Shown: positions 45,695 to 54,610, counted from the stretch's first letter. The stretch is DNA of 64,000 bases from an uncultured Prevotellaceae bacterium (GCA_947166345.1 CAMVDU010000003.1:51549-115548); one strand, 5' to 3'. The notes: generated from the sequence alone by a model not told the origin. Numbers and translations: made by a program.

Positions 45695-47077
45695 TTATTT
45701 GTTCTTAACGATTTGTGCGGTAAATGTTGCTTCGCTCACGATATGGTCACCAACGAAAGTGTATCCGTGCATGGATGAAATGCCGTGACGCAGAGGAGCC
45801 AGCAGCTCGACTTTGAAGAGCAGCGTGTCGCCAGGTACCACCTTCTGACGGAACTTTACACCGTCAATCTTCATAAAGTATGTGGACCAGCGCTCAGGCT
45901 CTTCTACGCTGTTCAGCACCAGCAGTCCACCCACCTGTGCCATTGCTTCTATCTGAAGCACACCGGGCATGACGGGCTCCTGTGGGAAGTGACCTGTGAA
46001 GAAAGGTTCGTTGGCTGTGATGTTCTTCACACCCACAATATGCATAGGACCAATCTCGATCACCTTATCGACCAACTGCATGGGATAACGATGGGGTAAT
46101 AACTCACGGATGCGGTTTACGTCCATCACTGGTGTTTCGTTGGGATCGTATGCCGGTGCCTGTATCTCGTGCTTACGAATCTCCTTGCGTACCTCGCGTG
46201 CGAACCTATTATTAATAGTATGTCCAGGACGTGTGGCAATGATACGACCCTTGATGGGCTTGCCAATCAAAGCCATGTCGCCAATTACATCGAGCAGCTT
46301 GTGGCGTGTGCATTCGTTCTCCCATACCAGCGGTTTGTGTTGTATGTAACCCAATTCGGTGGCATCACGATGTTCTACGTGCAACATGTCTGCAAGCATG
46401 TCAAGACGCTCCTGGGTGGTCTGTCGCTCATACATCACGATGGCATTGTCAAGGTCACCACCCTTGATGAGGTTGGCCTGCAGCAGCGGTTCAATATCCC
46501 TGACAAACACGAAAGTACGTGCAGGGGCTATCTCCTTCGCATAATCCTGGATGTTGTCAAGTGTGGCAAACTGTGAGTTGATGAACTTCGATTCAAACGA
46601 GCACATGGTGGTTAGCGAGAAGTCGTCATCAGGCAGGAGTGTAATGCACGAACCTGTCTCTTCGTCTTTCACCTCTATCTTCTTGCGGATCACATACCAG
46701 TCCTTGGGGGCAGTCTGTTCCTCGATACCGATCTCTTGAATCTTCTCCACATACTTGATGGCTGATCCATCGAGGATGGGGAACTCGGGACCGTTCACCT
46801 GAATCAGACAGTTGTCAACACCAAGTGCATAAAGAGCTGACAGTCCATGTTCTACTGTTGACACACGCATGTCGCCTTTGCCAAGCACGGTACCTCGTTG
46901 CGTGTCAATGACGTTCTCTGCCACAGCATCCACCGTAGGCATACCCTCCAGGTCAATACGCTGAATCTTGTATCCGTGGTTCTCTGGTGCGGGGTTAAAG
47001 GTCACCGTCAAACTCAATCCTGTATGCAGACCTTTTCCACAAAGAGAAAAACTGCCTTTCAGAGTCTTTTGCTTCAT
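45695..47077 (-). CDS. lpxC/fabZ: Bifunctional LpxC deacetylase / FabZ dehydratase
   Basis: LpxC (TLKGSFSLCGKGLHTG, TVEHGLSALYALGVDNCLIQVNGPEFPILDGSA) followed by FabZ (IRELLPHRYPMQLVDKV, FFTGHFPQEPVMPGVLQIEAMAQVGGLLVL). Confidence 0.97.
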   Translation of the reverse strand: MKQKTLKGSFSLCGKGLHTGLSLTVTFNPAPENHGYKIQRIDLEGMPTVDAVAENVIDTQRGTVLGKGDMRVSTVEHGLSALYALGVDNCLIQVNGPEFPILDGSAIKYVEKIQEIGIEEQTAPKDWYVIRKKIEVKDEETGSCITLLPDDDFSLTTMCSFESKFINSQFATLDNIQDYAKEIAPARTFVFVRDIEPLLQANLIKGGDLDNAIVMYERQTTQERLDMLADMLHVEHRDATELGYIQHKPLVWENECTRHKLLDVIGDMALIGKPIKGRIIATRPGHTINNRFAREVRKEIRKHEIQAPAYDPNETPVMDVNRIRELLPHRYPMQLVDKVIEIGPMHIVGVKNITANEPFFTGHFPQEPVMPGVLQIEAMAQVGGLLVLNSVEEPERWSTYFMKIDGVKFRQKVVPGDTLLFKVELLAPLRHGISSMHGYTFVGDHIVSEATFTAQIVKNK

Positions 47078-47110
47078 CTTATTACGATTTACGAATTTTC
47101 TATTTTCCTT

Positions 47111-47155
47111 TTCCGGATTCTCCGGATATTCCGGATTTTCCGGACTTTCCGGATG
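47111..47155. repeat. Nonamer tandem (TTCCGGATT)x5 between lpxC/fabZ and lpxD
   Basis: ttccggatt ctccggata ttccggatt ttccggact ttccggatg. Confidence 0.95.
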
Positions 47156-47157
47156 AT

Positions 47158-48141
47158 TTATTTACTGTTTTGTAGTTCTGCCACCTGCTTCTTCAGCTCG
47201 CGCACCTCCTTGGTCAGGTCGCCCATGCGCTTCCAGTAGGCCACGGCCTTGAAGTACTCGCGTGGATCCATGGCGGGCGAACCAATCAGCGACTCACCGT
47301 TGCCCTTTGTGTCGCTGATGACACCACACTGGGCACCCACGAATGTCTTGTCGGCCACATGGATATGACCAGCGAAACCAGCTTGACCTCCCACCATACA
47401 CCATGCACCGATCTTGGTCGAGCCTGCCATGCCTGCCTGAGCTGACATCACCGTGTTCTCGCCAATCTCGCAGTTGTGGGCTACCTGGATCAGGTTGTCC
47501 AGCTTCACACCCTTGTGGATGCGGGTCTCACCCATGGTCGAACGGTCCACACAGGTGTTGGCACCAATCTCTACGTTGTCTTCAATGACCACGATACCTA
47601 TCTGTGGAATCTTGTTGTAACCATCCTGATTGGGCGCAAAACCAAAGCCGTCGGCACCAATCACCGAACCGGCATGGATGGTGACGTTGTTGCCTATGCG
47701 GCAGCCTTCATAAATGGTTACATGGGGATAGATACGACATCCGTCACCAATCTTTACGTTGTCTCCGATGTAGGCGAAGGGGGCTATATATACATCCTTG
47801 CCAATCTCTGCTGTAGGCGACACAAAGGCCAGCGAGTCAATACCGGTCTTCTTGGGCTTCATCGATTCGTATAGCTGCAAAAGTTGTGCTACCGACTCAT
47901 AGGCATTCTTCACACGAATCAGGGTGGTCTTCACCTCTTGCTCCAGTTGCAGGTCCTCGTTTACCAGGACGATGCTTGATTTCGTGTCGTAAAGATAGTG
48001 TGTATATTTGGGATTGGAGAGAAAGGAGATGGCCCCCTCTTTTCCCTCTTCAATTTTTGCGAAAGTATTGACCGTTGCGTTTTCGTTGCCTTCTACGCGT
48101 CCTCCAATAAAATCTGCAATTTGCTTGGCTGTAAACTCCAT
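47158..48141 (-). CDS. lpxD: UDP-3-O-(3-hydroxymyristoyl)glucosamine N-acyltransferase
   Basis: MEFTAKQIADFIGGRVEGNENATVNTFAKIEEGKEGAISFLSNPKYTHYLY, hexapeptide repeats; start 48141. Confidence 0.96.
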   Translation of the reverse strand: MEFTAKQIADFIGGRVEGNENATVNTFAKIEEGKEGAISFLSNPKYTHYLYDTKSSIVLVNEDLQLEQEVKTTLIRVKNAYESVAQLLQLYESMKPKKTGIDSLAFVSPTAEIGKDVYIAPFAYIGDNVKIGDGCRIYPHVTIYEGCRIGNNVTIHAGSVIGADGFGFAPNQDGYNKIPQIGIVVIEDNVEIGANTCVDRSTMGETRIHKGVKLDNLIQVAHNCEIGENTVMSAQAGMAGSTKIGAWCMVGGQAGFAGHIHVADKTFVGAQCGVISDTKGNGESLIGSPAMDPREYFKAVAYWKRMGDLTKEVRELKKQVAELQNSK

Positions 48142-48169
48142 AAATATTATTTGGTTTTCCTTATAGCGT

Positions 48170-48178
48170 GCAAAGTTA
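48170..48178 (-). promoter_or_regulatory. -7 box TAACTTTGC upstream of lpxD
   Basis: gcaaagtta. Confidence 0.55.
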
Positions 48179-48228
48179 CACATTTTTCTTGATATAACCG
48201 CAAATATGGCAATTTTTTTTTGATTTTA

Positions 48229-50646
48229 CTACAATTCTACAATCACCTTGCCATTGATTTGCCGCCCTGTCAGGTAGTTCGGTACGGCCCATTGGCGATT
48301 GGTAACATCGGTCACCCAATAGTAGCTGTTCACGTTGGAGATACCGAACAGATTAAGGCAATCAAGGCCCAGCCACACCTTCTTGATGCCGTATCTTGTG
48401 GGTGACGGACTGTCATAGGCCAGATAACTCATGCCAATATCGGCTCTCTTATAGGCAGGCGCCCTGAAGTTCTGTGCGTCAATACCACGGTGTGGCGCTC
48501 CGAAGGGCAACCCGTCGGCATAGGCCAGACGTAGCGTCATCTTCCATCGTTCGGTGCCAGGGAAATAGTCGGTGAAATGCAGGTTTATGGCATAGCGCTG
48601 GTCTGTAGGCATGGGCAGCCACTGACCGTCCATCTTCTGTTTCGTTTGCATAAGTGAGAATGTCAACCAGGAGTCAGACCCTGGCACAAACTCACCGAAG
48701 AGCTTCAGGTCAAGACCGGCAGCATAGCCCGAGCAGAGGTTTTCGCCATAATAGGTCACCTTCACGTTCTGCACGTTATAGGGAATGAGGTTCGAGAGGT
48801 GTTTATAGTAGGCCTCTGCCGTAAACTTGAACGGACGCTCGTTCATCCTGAACCGGTAGTCCATAGCGGCAATGAACTGTAGCGACCGCTGACTTTTAAT
48901 CTTTTTGTTCAGCTGTACCACCGTGATGCCCGATTGTGTGATGGTATCGCGCAACTCTTTGTAGAACGGTGCCTGGTAGTAAAGACCGGTAGCTAGACGG
49001 TAGGTCAGGTTCTGGTTGTTGGCAGGCACGATGGCCAGTGACACACGAGGCGATACTGTCGTCTCTTTGTTATACGACCAGTGTGCAAAGCGCACACCAT
49101 AGCATAGTGTATAAAAGGTCTCATTGGTCTCATTAGCCCCATTGGACTCATTGGACTCATCAGCCCCCTTCGATGAACTCCATCGGTAGGTGTCTTGGAT
49201 ATAGCCCTCGGTACGCTGTGACTTCATGTCCTGATGCGATGCCAGCGTATAGATGAGGTCCAAGCGGTTGCCGGTGTGTGGTACGGAGTAGCCACTGGAG
49301 TCGCGCATCTCGTATTCCCTGCTTTGTTCCTTGATATGTTCCCATTTGTGGGTCAGTCCGGCTTCAATCTCATGCTGACGCATCCGTTTGATAGTCATCA
49401 GTTTCAGACTCTGTACATCGGCAGTCAGGTAGTTGCGTGCGTGTTCGGCATAAGTTCCTACACCCAACTGTTCGGCACTCTCCGTGTCGTCCAGCCAGTA
49501 CTGTCCTTGGATGTCGTAAGTCTCCTGCTCTTTCGTATGGAAAGCTGACCATAACAGCTTGATGTCGGTATCTCCCAGGTGTCGGGTGATGCTGGCTGTT
49601 CCGAACAGGGTACGGAAGATGTCTTTCTCCCGACCATCGAAATATACCTTGAACGACTTCACGTCTTCCATCGTGCCGAATGATGTGTGACGGTCCTTGG
49701 GCTTAAAGTTGTAGTGGTTCTCCGAGATATTGCCTAAGAATGCCAATGTCCATCGACTGTTGGGCTCGTAGGTCATATAGGTTTGGTAATCCAGGAAGTT
49801 GGGCTTGTATTCACCAGTTGTTTCCAGTGATCCCAGCAGATAACGGTTGGTCTTGTAGCGCACGCCGTGACTCATGGAGAATTTCTTGCCCGAAACGCCC
49901 ACGTAGGCACTCGCTCCAAGAAGCGAAGCCATCGCTGTTGCCTCGAAAGCCTTGGGACGTTTATAGGTGATGTCGAGTGCCGACGACATCTTGTCCCCAT
50001 ATCTGGCGCTGAAACCACCCGAGCTGAAGCCCACCTTCTCAACCATATCGGGGTTGATAACTGACAGACCTTCCTGCTGTCCGCTGCGGATGAGAAGTGG
50101 ACGATACACCTCTACATTGTTGATATACACGGAGTTCTCGTCGAACGAACCACCACGCACATTATATTGGCTCGACATCTCATTATGGGTTGAGACACCA
50201 GCCTGCTGCTGTATCATCTCCTCAACAGCATTGCCTGAAACAGAGGGGGCCGATTTGATTTCTTTGACGTCGAGTTGTTCCACTTGTGTCGTCTGACGCT
50301 GTCGCTGCACGATGGTCACCTCCTTCATCTCATCCTGTTCGTGAAGAACCACCTGAAGCGTCTGCGCTGTCCTTGGGTTGCGCAGCACGCGCTGACGTGG
50401 CTTATAGCCCACCATCGAGAAGCGAATGACAACGCTGTCAGCCGATTGCAGCACCAACTGGAACTCACCCTTCAAACTGGTCATCGTGAACTTACCTTGT
50501 TCCAGACACGATACCGATGCCAACTCCAACGGATCGCCGTTATCGTCGAGAACACGTCCCTTGACAGTGAATGTCTGTGCCTGCAAGCAGAGCGCAGTAG
50601 TGAGTAAGACGGTTATGAGTATATATCGTAATAAAAGCTGTTTCAT
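48229..50646 (-). CDS. TonB-dependent receptor with carboxypeptidase-regulatory-like N-terminal domain
   Basis: FTVKGRVLDDNGDPLELASVSC, EEMIQQQAGVSTHNEMSSQYNVRGGSFDENSVYINNVEVYRPLL, beta-barrel C-terminus. Confidence 0.93.
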   Translation of the reverse strand: MKQLLLRYILITVLLTTALCLQAQTFTVKGRVLDDNGDPLELASVSCLEQGKFTMTSLKGEFQLVLQSADSVVIRFSMVGYKPRQRVLRNPRTAQTLQVVLHEQDEMKEVTIVQRQRQTTQVEQLDVKEIKSAPSVSGNAVEEMIQQQAGVSTHNEMSSQYNVRGGSFDENSVYINNVEVYRPLLIRSGQQEGLSVINPDMVEKVGFSSGGFSARYGDKMSSALDITYKRPKAFEATAMASLLGASAYVGVSGKKFSMSHGVRYKTNRYLLGSLETTGEYKPNFLDYQTYMTYEPNSRWTLAFLGNISENHYNFKPKDRHTSFGTMEDVKSFKVYFDGREKDIFRTLFGTASITRHLGDTDIKLLWSAFHTKEQETYDIQGQYWLDDTESAEQLGVGTYAEHARNYLTADVQSLKLMTIKRMRQHEIEAGLTHKWEHIKEQSREYEMRDSSGYSVPHTGNRLDLIYTLASHQDMKSQRTEGYIQDTYRWSSSKGADESNESNGANETNETFYTLCYGVRFAHWSYNKETTVSPRVSLAIVPANNQNLTYRLATGLYYQAPFYKELRDTITQSGITVVQLNKKIKSQRSLQFIAAMDYRFRMNERPFKFTAEAYYKHLSNLIPYNVQNVKVTYYGENLCSGYAAGLDLKLFGEFVPGSDSWLTFSLMQTKQKMDGQWLPMPTDQRYAINLHFTDYFPGTERWKMTLRLAYADGLPFGAPHRGIDAQNFRAPAYKRADIGMSYLAYDSPSPTRYGIKKVWLGLDCLNLFGISNVNSYYWVTDVTNRQWAVPNYLTGRQINGKVIVEL
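49122..49166. repeat. In-frame nonamer tandem (CATTGGACT/CATTAGCCC)x5 inside the TonB receptor gene
   Basis: cattggtct cattagccc cattggact cattggact catcagccc; encodes GADESNESNGANETNET. Confidence 0.94.
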
Positions 50647-50706
50647 CAGATATTATAACGCAGAAAACTCCTAATTATTATAATTTGTGTCTGATTACAG
50701 TCTTTC

Positions 50707-50816
50707 CCGATACGGAAAACAGTACTTCCTGCGTCAGAAAACGCTCTTTTCTGCGTCAGAAAACATTATTTTCCGACGCAGAAAATACTTTTTTCTGACG
50801 TTGAAAAAAAACTTGG
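50707..50816. repeat. Tandem array of five 22-nt units (consensus CTGCGTCAGAAAACnnTnTTTT)
   Basis: Units at 50707, 50729, 50751, 50773, 50795; each carries TTTTCTG/CAGAAAA arms. Confidence 0.9.
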
Positions 50817-50839
50817 GTTGATGTGTGTATATTTGATTT

Positions 50840-50937
50840 GTGGTAGATTGCTACCACACAAAAATTTGCTACCACAACGCGCAACGGTCTTATAATCAGT
50901 TGTTTATCTGCTGTGTGGTAGCGTGGTAGCAATTTTC
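50840..50937. repeat. GCTACCAC/GTGGTAGC inverted-repeat cluster
   Basis: GTGGTAG ATTG CTACCAC (50840-50857), GCTACCAC 50869-50876, GTGGTAGC x2 (50915-50930), AAAATTtGCTACCAC / GTGGTAGCAATTTT. Confidence 0.88.
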
Positions 50938-50950
50938 ACAAAAAACAAAT

Positions 50951-50994
<44 letters not shown>

Positions 50995-50997
50995 GCA

Positions 50998-51975
50998 TTA
51001 GTCTCTGTATATCCAGGACAGTAGCGAGTTGATCCACCTCGTGTTACAGTGGAACCAGCGGTAGGTGCTCACTGGTTTTCCTCCGAAACTGAGGATAAAC
51101 TCTCGGAAAGTATTATGAGAGTAGGGCAGACCCACATCCATGAAGTTGATATGCTCATAGCCCCGTTCATGGGCGTCTTTGATGGCATGCCAGATGGTGA
51201 GCTCGTCAGGATGCAGTTTGATAAATGACTTACGGCGATAGGCTGCGTACCACAGATAGGCCTGACGTTCACTGTAAACGACAGCCGAACAGCCAATGAT
51301 GTATTCGTGGTAACGGGTTGTGAAGAGACGGGTGTTCCCTAGCTCCTTCATACCGATAAAGAACTCGTCGGCAGGGATATAGCGCTTGGGCTTCAACCAG
51401 TTATGACGCCGTAGCAGTTTCGAGAACGCATGGAAATCGGTGTCGTTCTTCACCTCGTCGGTCACCACACCTTTCTTGTAACAAGTCTCGATACGCTGCA
51501 GCATCTTCTCGCTGATGCGTTCCTCTGGTGTATGCGAGTGCAACGAGTTGTGAATGCTCATCCATCGAACGGGGAAGAAGCTGTTGGCGCGAAACTGCTT
51601 GTAGCCAAACATCTTCTGACTGAGGTTACTGAACTCTATGAACAGCGATTTCCGGCCTATTGTCTCCTTCAAGGCTTGAAGCATCATATCAAAGAGCTGG
51701 TCCTTGGGTCTGTCGGGATGATAGACACCTTCGCCCACCACTCGACATTGACGGTATAGATACGGAGGAAGCCAGGAGGCACGACGACGCAGGACTGCCA
51801 ACATCTGGGCAACTACCTCTCCGTCAGGCGTTTCCACCGTTACCATAAACGGCTGTTGTCTGGGTGTTTTGCGACACAAATGAAACAACTGGGGACTGTG
51901 AAAGAAGTTCTCTTCCATCAGTCCGTCTGGCAGCGTGTCGTTGCTGCTATAGATATGTGTCGTCAGTTCATTCAT
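50998..51975 (-). CDS. GNAT/FemAB-like acyltransferase
   Basis: RLFTTRYHEYIIGCSAVVYSERQAYLWYAAYRRKSFIKLHPDELTIWHAIKDAHERGYEHINFMDVGLPY; start 51975. Confidence 0.8.
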   Translation of the reverse strand: MNELTTHIYSSNDTLPDGLMEENFFHSPQLFHLCRKTPRQQPFMVTVETPDGEVVAQMLAVLRRRASWLPPYLYRQCRVVGEGVYHPDRPKDQLFDMMLQALKETIGRKSLFIEFSNLSQKMFGYKQFRANSFFPVRWMSIHNSLHSHTPEERISEKMLQRIETCYKKGVVTDEVKNDTDFHAFSKLLRRHNWLKPKRYIPADEFFIGMKELGNTRLFTTRYHEYIIGCSAVVYSERQAYLWYAAYRRKSFIKLHPDELTIWHAIKDAHERGYEHINFMDVGLPYSHNTFREFILSFGGKPVSTYRWFHCNTRWINSLLSWIYRD

Positions 51976-51984
51976 TTGTGGGTT

Positions 51985-51993
51985 GCAAAGGTA
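51985..51993 (-). promoter_or_regulatory. -7 box TACCTTTGC upstream of the GNAT-like gene
   Basis: gcaaaggta, 9 nt from the ATG. Confidence 0.55.
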
Positions 51994-52046
51994 AGTATTT
52001 TTCAGAAAAAACAAACAATTTTCTTGGTTTTTCTGTCATTTATTCG

Positions 52047-52055
52047 TAACTTTGC
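52047..52055 (+). promoter_or_regulatory. -7 box TAACTTTGC upstream of the nitroreductase gene
   Basis: TAnnTTTG motif. Confidence 0.6.
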
Positions 52056-52080
52056 ATGCAAATCAATCGAAATAAAGATC

Positions 52081-52608
52081 ATGACAGACTTTAAGACCCT
52101 GGCGCAGATGCGCCGTTCACACCGTAAGTTCACTACTCAGGAGATCGATGCTGACGATGTGCGTCTCATCCTGAGGGCTGCCCTCATGTCGCCTACATCC
52201 AAGAGTCAGCGTGCCTGGCAGTTTGTGGTGGTTGACGACAAGACCGACCTCGAGAAACTCTCTGATGCCAAGGAGATGGGTGGACAGTTTATTAAAGGCG
52301 CACCCCTGGCTATCGTCGTTTTGGGCGACCCCGTGCAGAACGACTGCTGGGTAGAGGATGGCAGCATTGCAGCTATCTCCATGCAGTATCAGGCAGAGGA
52401 TCTGGGCCTGGGCTCCTGTTGGGTGCAGATGCGTGGTCGTGGCCTCTCTGACGGCACTTCAGCCGACACCGTCATCCGTGGCATCCTCGACATCCCTGAG
52501 AACCTCTCTGTACTCTGTGTCCTTGCCTTCGGCCACAAGGCCGACGAGCGCCAGCCGCAGAACGAAGATAAACTGAAGTGGGAGAACGTGCACCTGGGAA
52601 AATTTTAG
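52081..52608 (+). CDS. Nitroreductase family protein
   Basis: MRRSHRKFTTQEIDADDVRLILRAALMSPTSKSQRAWQFVVVDD, LGLGSCWVQMRGR. Confidence 0.93.
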   Translation: MTDFKTLAQMRRSHRKFTTQEIDADDVRLILRAALMSPTSKSQRAWQFVVVDDKTDLEKLSDAKEMGGQFIKGAPLAIVVLGDPVQNDCWVEDGSIAAISMQYQAEDLGLGSCWVQMRGRGLSDGTSADTVIRGILDIPENLSVLCVLAFGHKADERQPQNEDKLKWENVHLGKF

Positions 52609-52610
52609 TC

Positions 52611-52660
52611 TTATAAGTCCCATAGGCCCTATAGGACCTATTAGCCCCATTAGCCCTATG
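52611..52660 (+). repeat. Nonamer island (CTATAGGAC/CCATTAGCC)x5 running into the next ATG
   Basis: ttataagtc ccataggcc ctataggac ctattagcc ccattagcc ctATG. Confidence 0.94.
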
Positions 52661-53443
52661 AATATCGTCTTTATCGGTGCCGGCCGTTTGGCTACCAATC
52701 TTGCGAAAGCCCTTCATGAGAAGGGCCACACCATTACCGCTGTCTATAGTCGCACGCAGGCTTCTGCCGATGCCTTATGCAGTGTGGTCGGTGGTTTCCC
52801 CACCGACAGCCTCTCTGCTCTCCCTTCAACAGCCGATGCGTTCATCATTGCCATCAAGGACGCTGCGCTTACGACTGTCATCCCCCTCTTAGCGCAGGGC
52901 AGAACAGACCAGTGCTTCCTACATACAGCCGGCTCCATGCCGCTGTCGGTATTCGAAGGCCACGCCCCTCATGCCGGTGTGTTCTATCCCATGCAGACCT
53001 TCTCCAAAGAACGTGCTGTCAGTTTCGCTCATCTTCCCATCTTTCTTGAGGCCACTGATGAGTCAACCCTCTCTCTTGCGGAGACGCTCGCCCGCAGTAT
53101 CAGCGACAATGTCAGACCGTTATCGTCTGATCAACGCCGCTACCTGCATCTGGCGGCTGTCTTTGCCTGCAACTTCGTCAACCACTGTTATGCGCTCTCT
53201 GCCGAGATTCTGCAGCGTCATGATATTCCTTTCGATGTCATGCAACCCCTCATTGACGAAACGGCAGAGAAAATAAAGACACTCTCACCACGTGAAGCAC
53301 AGACGGGACCTGCCGTCCGTTATGATGAGAATGTCATCAACGCACAGATGGACCTACTCCGTGATGATCCTTCTATGCAAGAATTATACGCTCTGATGAG
53401 CAAAAGTATTCACCAATTCGGAATAGATACGCTGAACAGGTAG
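52658..53443 (+). CDS. Rossmann-like/DUF2520 protein
   Basis: MNIVFIGAGRLATNLAKALHEKGHTITAVYSRT, HTAGSMPLSVFEGHAPHAGVFYPMQTFSK, AAVFACNFVNHCYALSAEIL. Confidence 0.88.
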   Translation: MNIVFIGAGRLATNLAKALHEKGHTITAVYSRTQASADALCSVVGGFPTDSLSALPSTADAFIIAIKDAALTTVIPLLAQGRTDQCFLHTAGSMPLSVFEGHAPHAGVFYPMQTFSKERAVSFAHLPIFLEATDESTLSLAETLARSISDNVRPLSSDQRRYLHLAAVFACNFVNHCYALSAEILQRHDIPFDVMQPLIDETAEKIKTLSPREAQTGPAVRYDENVINAQMDLLRDDPSMQELYALMSKSIHQFGIDTLNR

Positions 53444-53983
53444 GCCCATTACATTGAAATAGCTCCCTTGAAGTGCTGTCACGCCAATATAGCCAATCCA
53501 CTCCTGGATGCCATAGGCGCCGGCCTTGTCGAAGGGACGATAGCAGTCAATGTAATGGGCTATCTCTTCCTCTGAGAGCTGTTTGAACGTTACATCAGTG
53601 GTGACAGAGAACGCACGCTGACACGTGGCAGTAGTGAGACAGACACCTGTAGTCACCTGATGGGTACGACCGCTGAGTTTCAGGAGCATTCGTCGGGCAT
53701 CAGCAGCATCAACAGGTTTTCCCATGACTTCATCATCGACAATCACAACTGTATCGGCTGTGATGATCAAATCATGGGAATCCATCTGCTGCCGATAGGC
53801 ATCAGCCTTTTCCCTGGCAATATACTCCGCAATGTCAGTCACAGGCAGATTGGCAGGGTAGGACTCTGCGATATCGGGGAGCACTTTCACCTCGAAGGGA
53901 ATATCCAAACCTGCCAGCAACTCACGGCGTCGCGGGGAGTTGCTGGCAAGGATAATATGGTAGTCTTTCAGATTGTCAAGCAT
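53384..53983 (-). CDS. maf: Maf-like nucleotide pyrophosphatase
   Basis: MLDNLKDYHIILASNSPRRRELLAGLDIPFEVKVLPDIAESYPANL; probable start 53983, not ORF start 54064. Confidence 0.95.
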   Translation of the reverse strand: MLDNLKDYHIILASNSPRRRELLAGLDIPFEVKVLPDIAESYPANLPVTDIAEYIAREKADAYRQQMDSHDLIITADTVVIVDDEVMGKPVDAADARRMLLKLSGRTHQVTTGVCLTTATCQRAFSVTTDVTFKQLSEEEIAHYIDCYRPFDKAGAYGIQEWIGYIGVTALQGSYFNVMGLPVQRIYSELVNTFAHQSV

Positions 53984-53998
53984 GGTTTTTTGATTTTT

Positions 53999-54030
53999 CG
54001 AAGCCCTCGAAGCCCTCGAAGCCCTCGAGG
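53999..54030. repeat. Nonamer tandem (CGAAGCCCT)x3 between kdsC and maf
   Basis: cgaagccct cgaagccct cgaagccct cgagggc. Confidence 0.95.
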
Positions 54031-54041
54031 GCGCTATGAGC

Positions 54042-54560
54042 TTACCAGCCGAAGGCGGTGGCATTCATTTGCCAAAGGCCCTGGGCACGAAGTGTTTGTT
54101 CTATCACATCGCGGGCACAGCCATGTCCGCCAATACGACTGCTGACATAGAGACTTACTTCACGAACCTCTGTGCAGGCATCCTTGGGACACACAGGACA
54201 GCCTACGCGTCGCATAATCTCTAAGTCTGGTATATCATCACCCATGTACATCACCTCTTCATCCTTTAAGCCATACTGCTGAAGAAAAGACTCATAGGTC
54301 TTGATTTTAACGGCACAGCCCAGATAGATATCGGTAAGGCCAAGACCCTCGTATCTGACGCGGATGGCATTGACATTGGCCCCCGTCATGATGGCAACAC
54401 GCAAGCCCAGTTTAATAGCCAACTGCAGGGCATAACCGTCCTTGATATTGACTGTACGAAGAGGAAGACCATCGGCTGCCAGCGTGATGGTCTCGGAAGA
54501 CAAAACGCCGTCAACATCGAAGATGATGGCACGAATCTTTGATAGGTCGTAGTTTATCAT
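54042..54560 (-). CDS. kdsC: KdsC-like HAD phosphatase (KDO-8-phosphate phosphatase)
   Basis: MINYDLSKIRAIIFDVDGVLSSETITLAADGLPLRTVNIKDGYALQLAIKLGLRVAIMTG, VMYMGDDIPDLEIM; ATG at 54560. Confidence 0.92.
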   Translation of the reverse strand: MINYDLSKIRAIIFDVDGVLSSETITLAADGLPLRTVNIKDGYALQLAIKLGLRVAIMTGANVNAIRVRYEGLGLTDIYLGCAVKIKTYESFLQQYGLKDEEVMYMGDDIPDLEIMRRVGCPVCPKDACTEVREVSLYVSSRIGGHGCARDVIEQTLRAQGLWQMNATAFGW

Positions 54561-54566
54561 ATCAAC

Positions 54567-54602
54567 GGCGGTAGCCAATTATTCACTATTCACTATTCAC
54601 TT
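54567..54602 (+). repeat. Composite head+heptamer element, copy 4
   Basis: GGCGGTAGCCAATTATTCACTATTCACTATTCACTT. Confidence 0.92.
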
Positions 54603-54610
54603 TTGTCTTT

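Noticed and set aside
45695-47077. LpxC-FabZ fusion as a novel fusion
   Set aside because: This bifunctional arrangement is established in Bacteroidetes, so it is annotated but not reported as novel.
50707-50816. CRISPR-like array
   Set aside because: The whole 22-nt unit repeats; no spacer diversity and no cas genes.
53085-53100. gagacgctc match inside the DUF2520-like gene
   Set aside because: Isolated short match in coding sequence with no 22-nt periodicity.
54561-54578. N-terminal MATAVD extension of the kdsC ORF
   Set aside because: Uses a TTG inside the composite repeat head; ATG at 54560 (MINYDLSK) matches the usual KdsC start.
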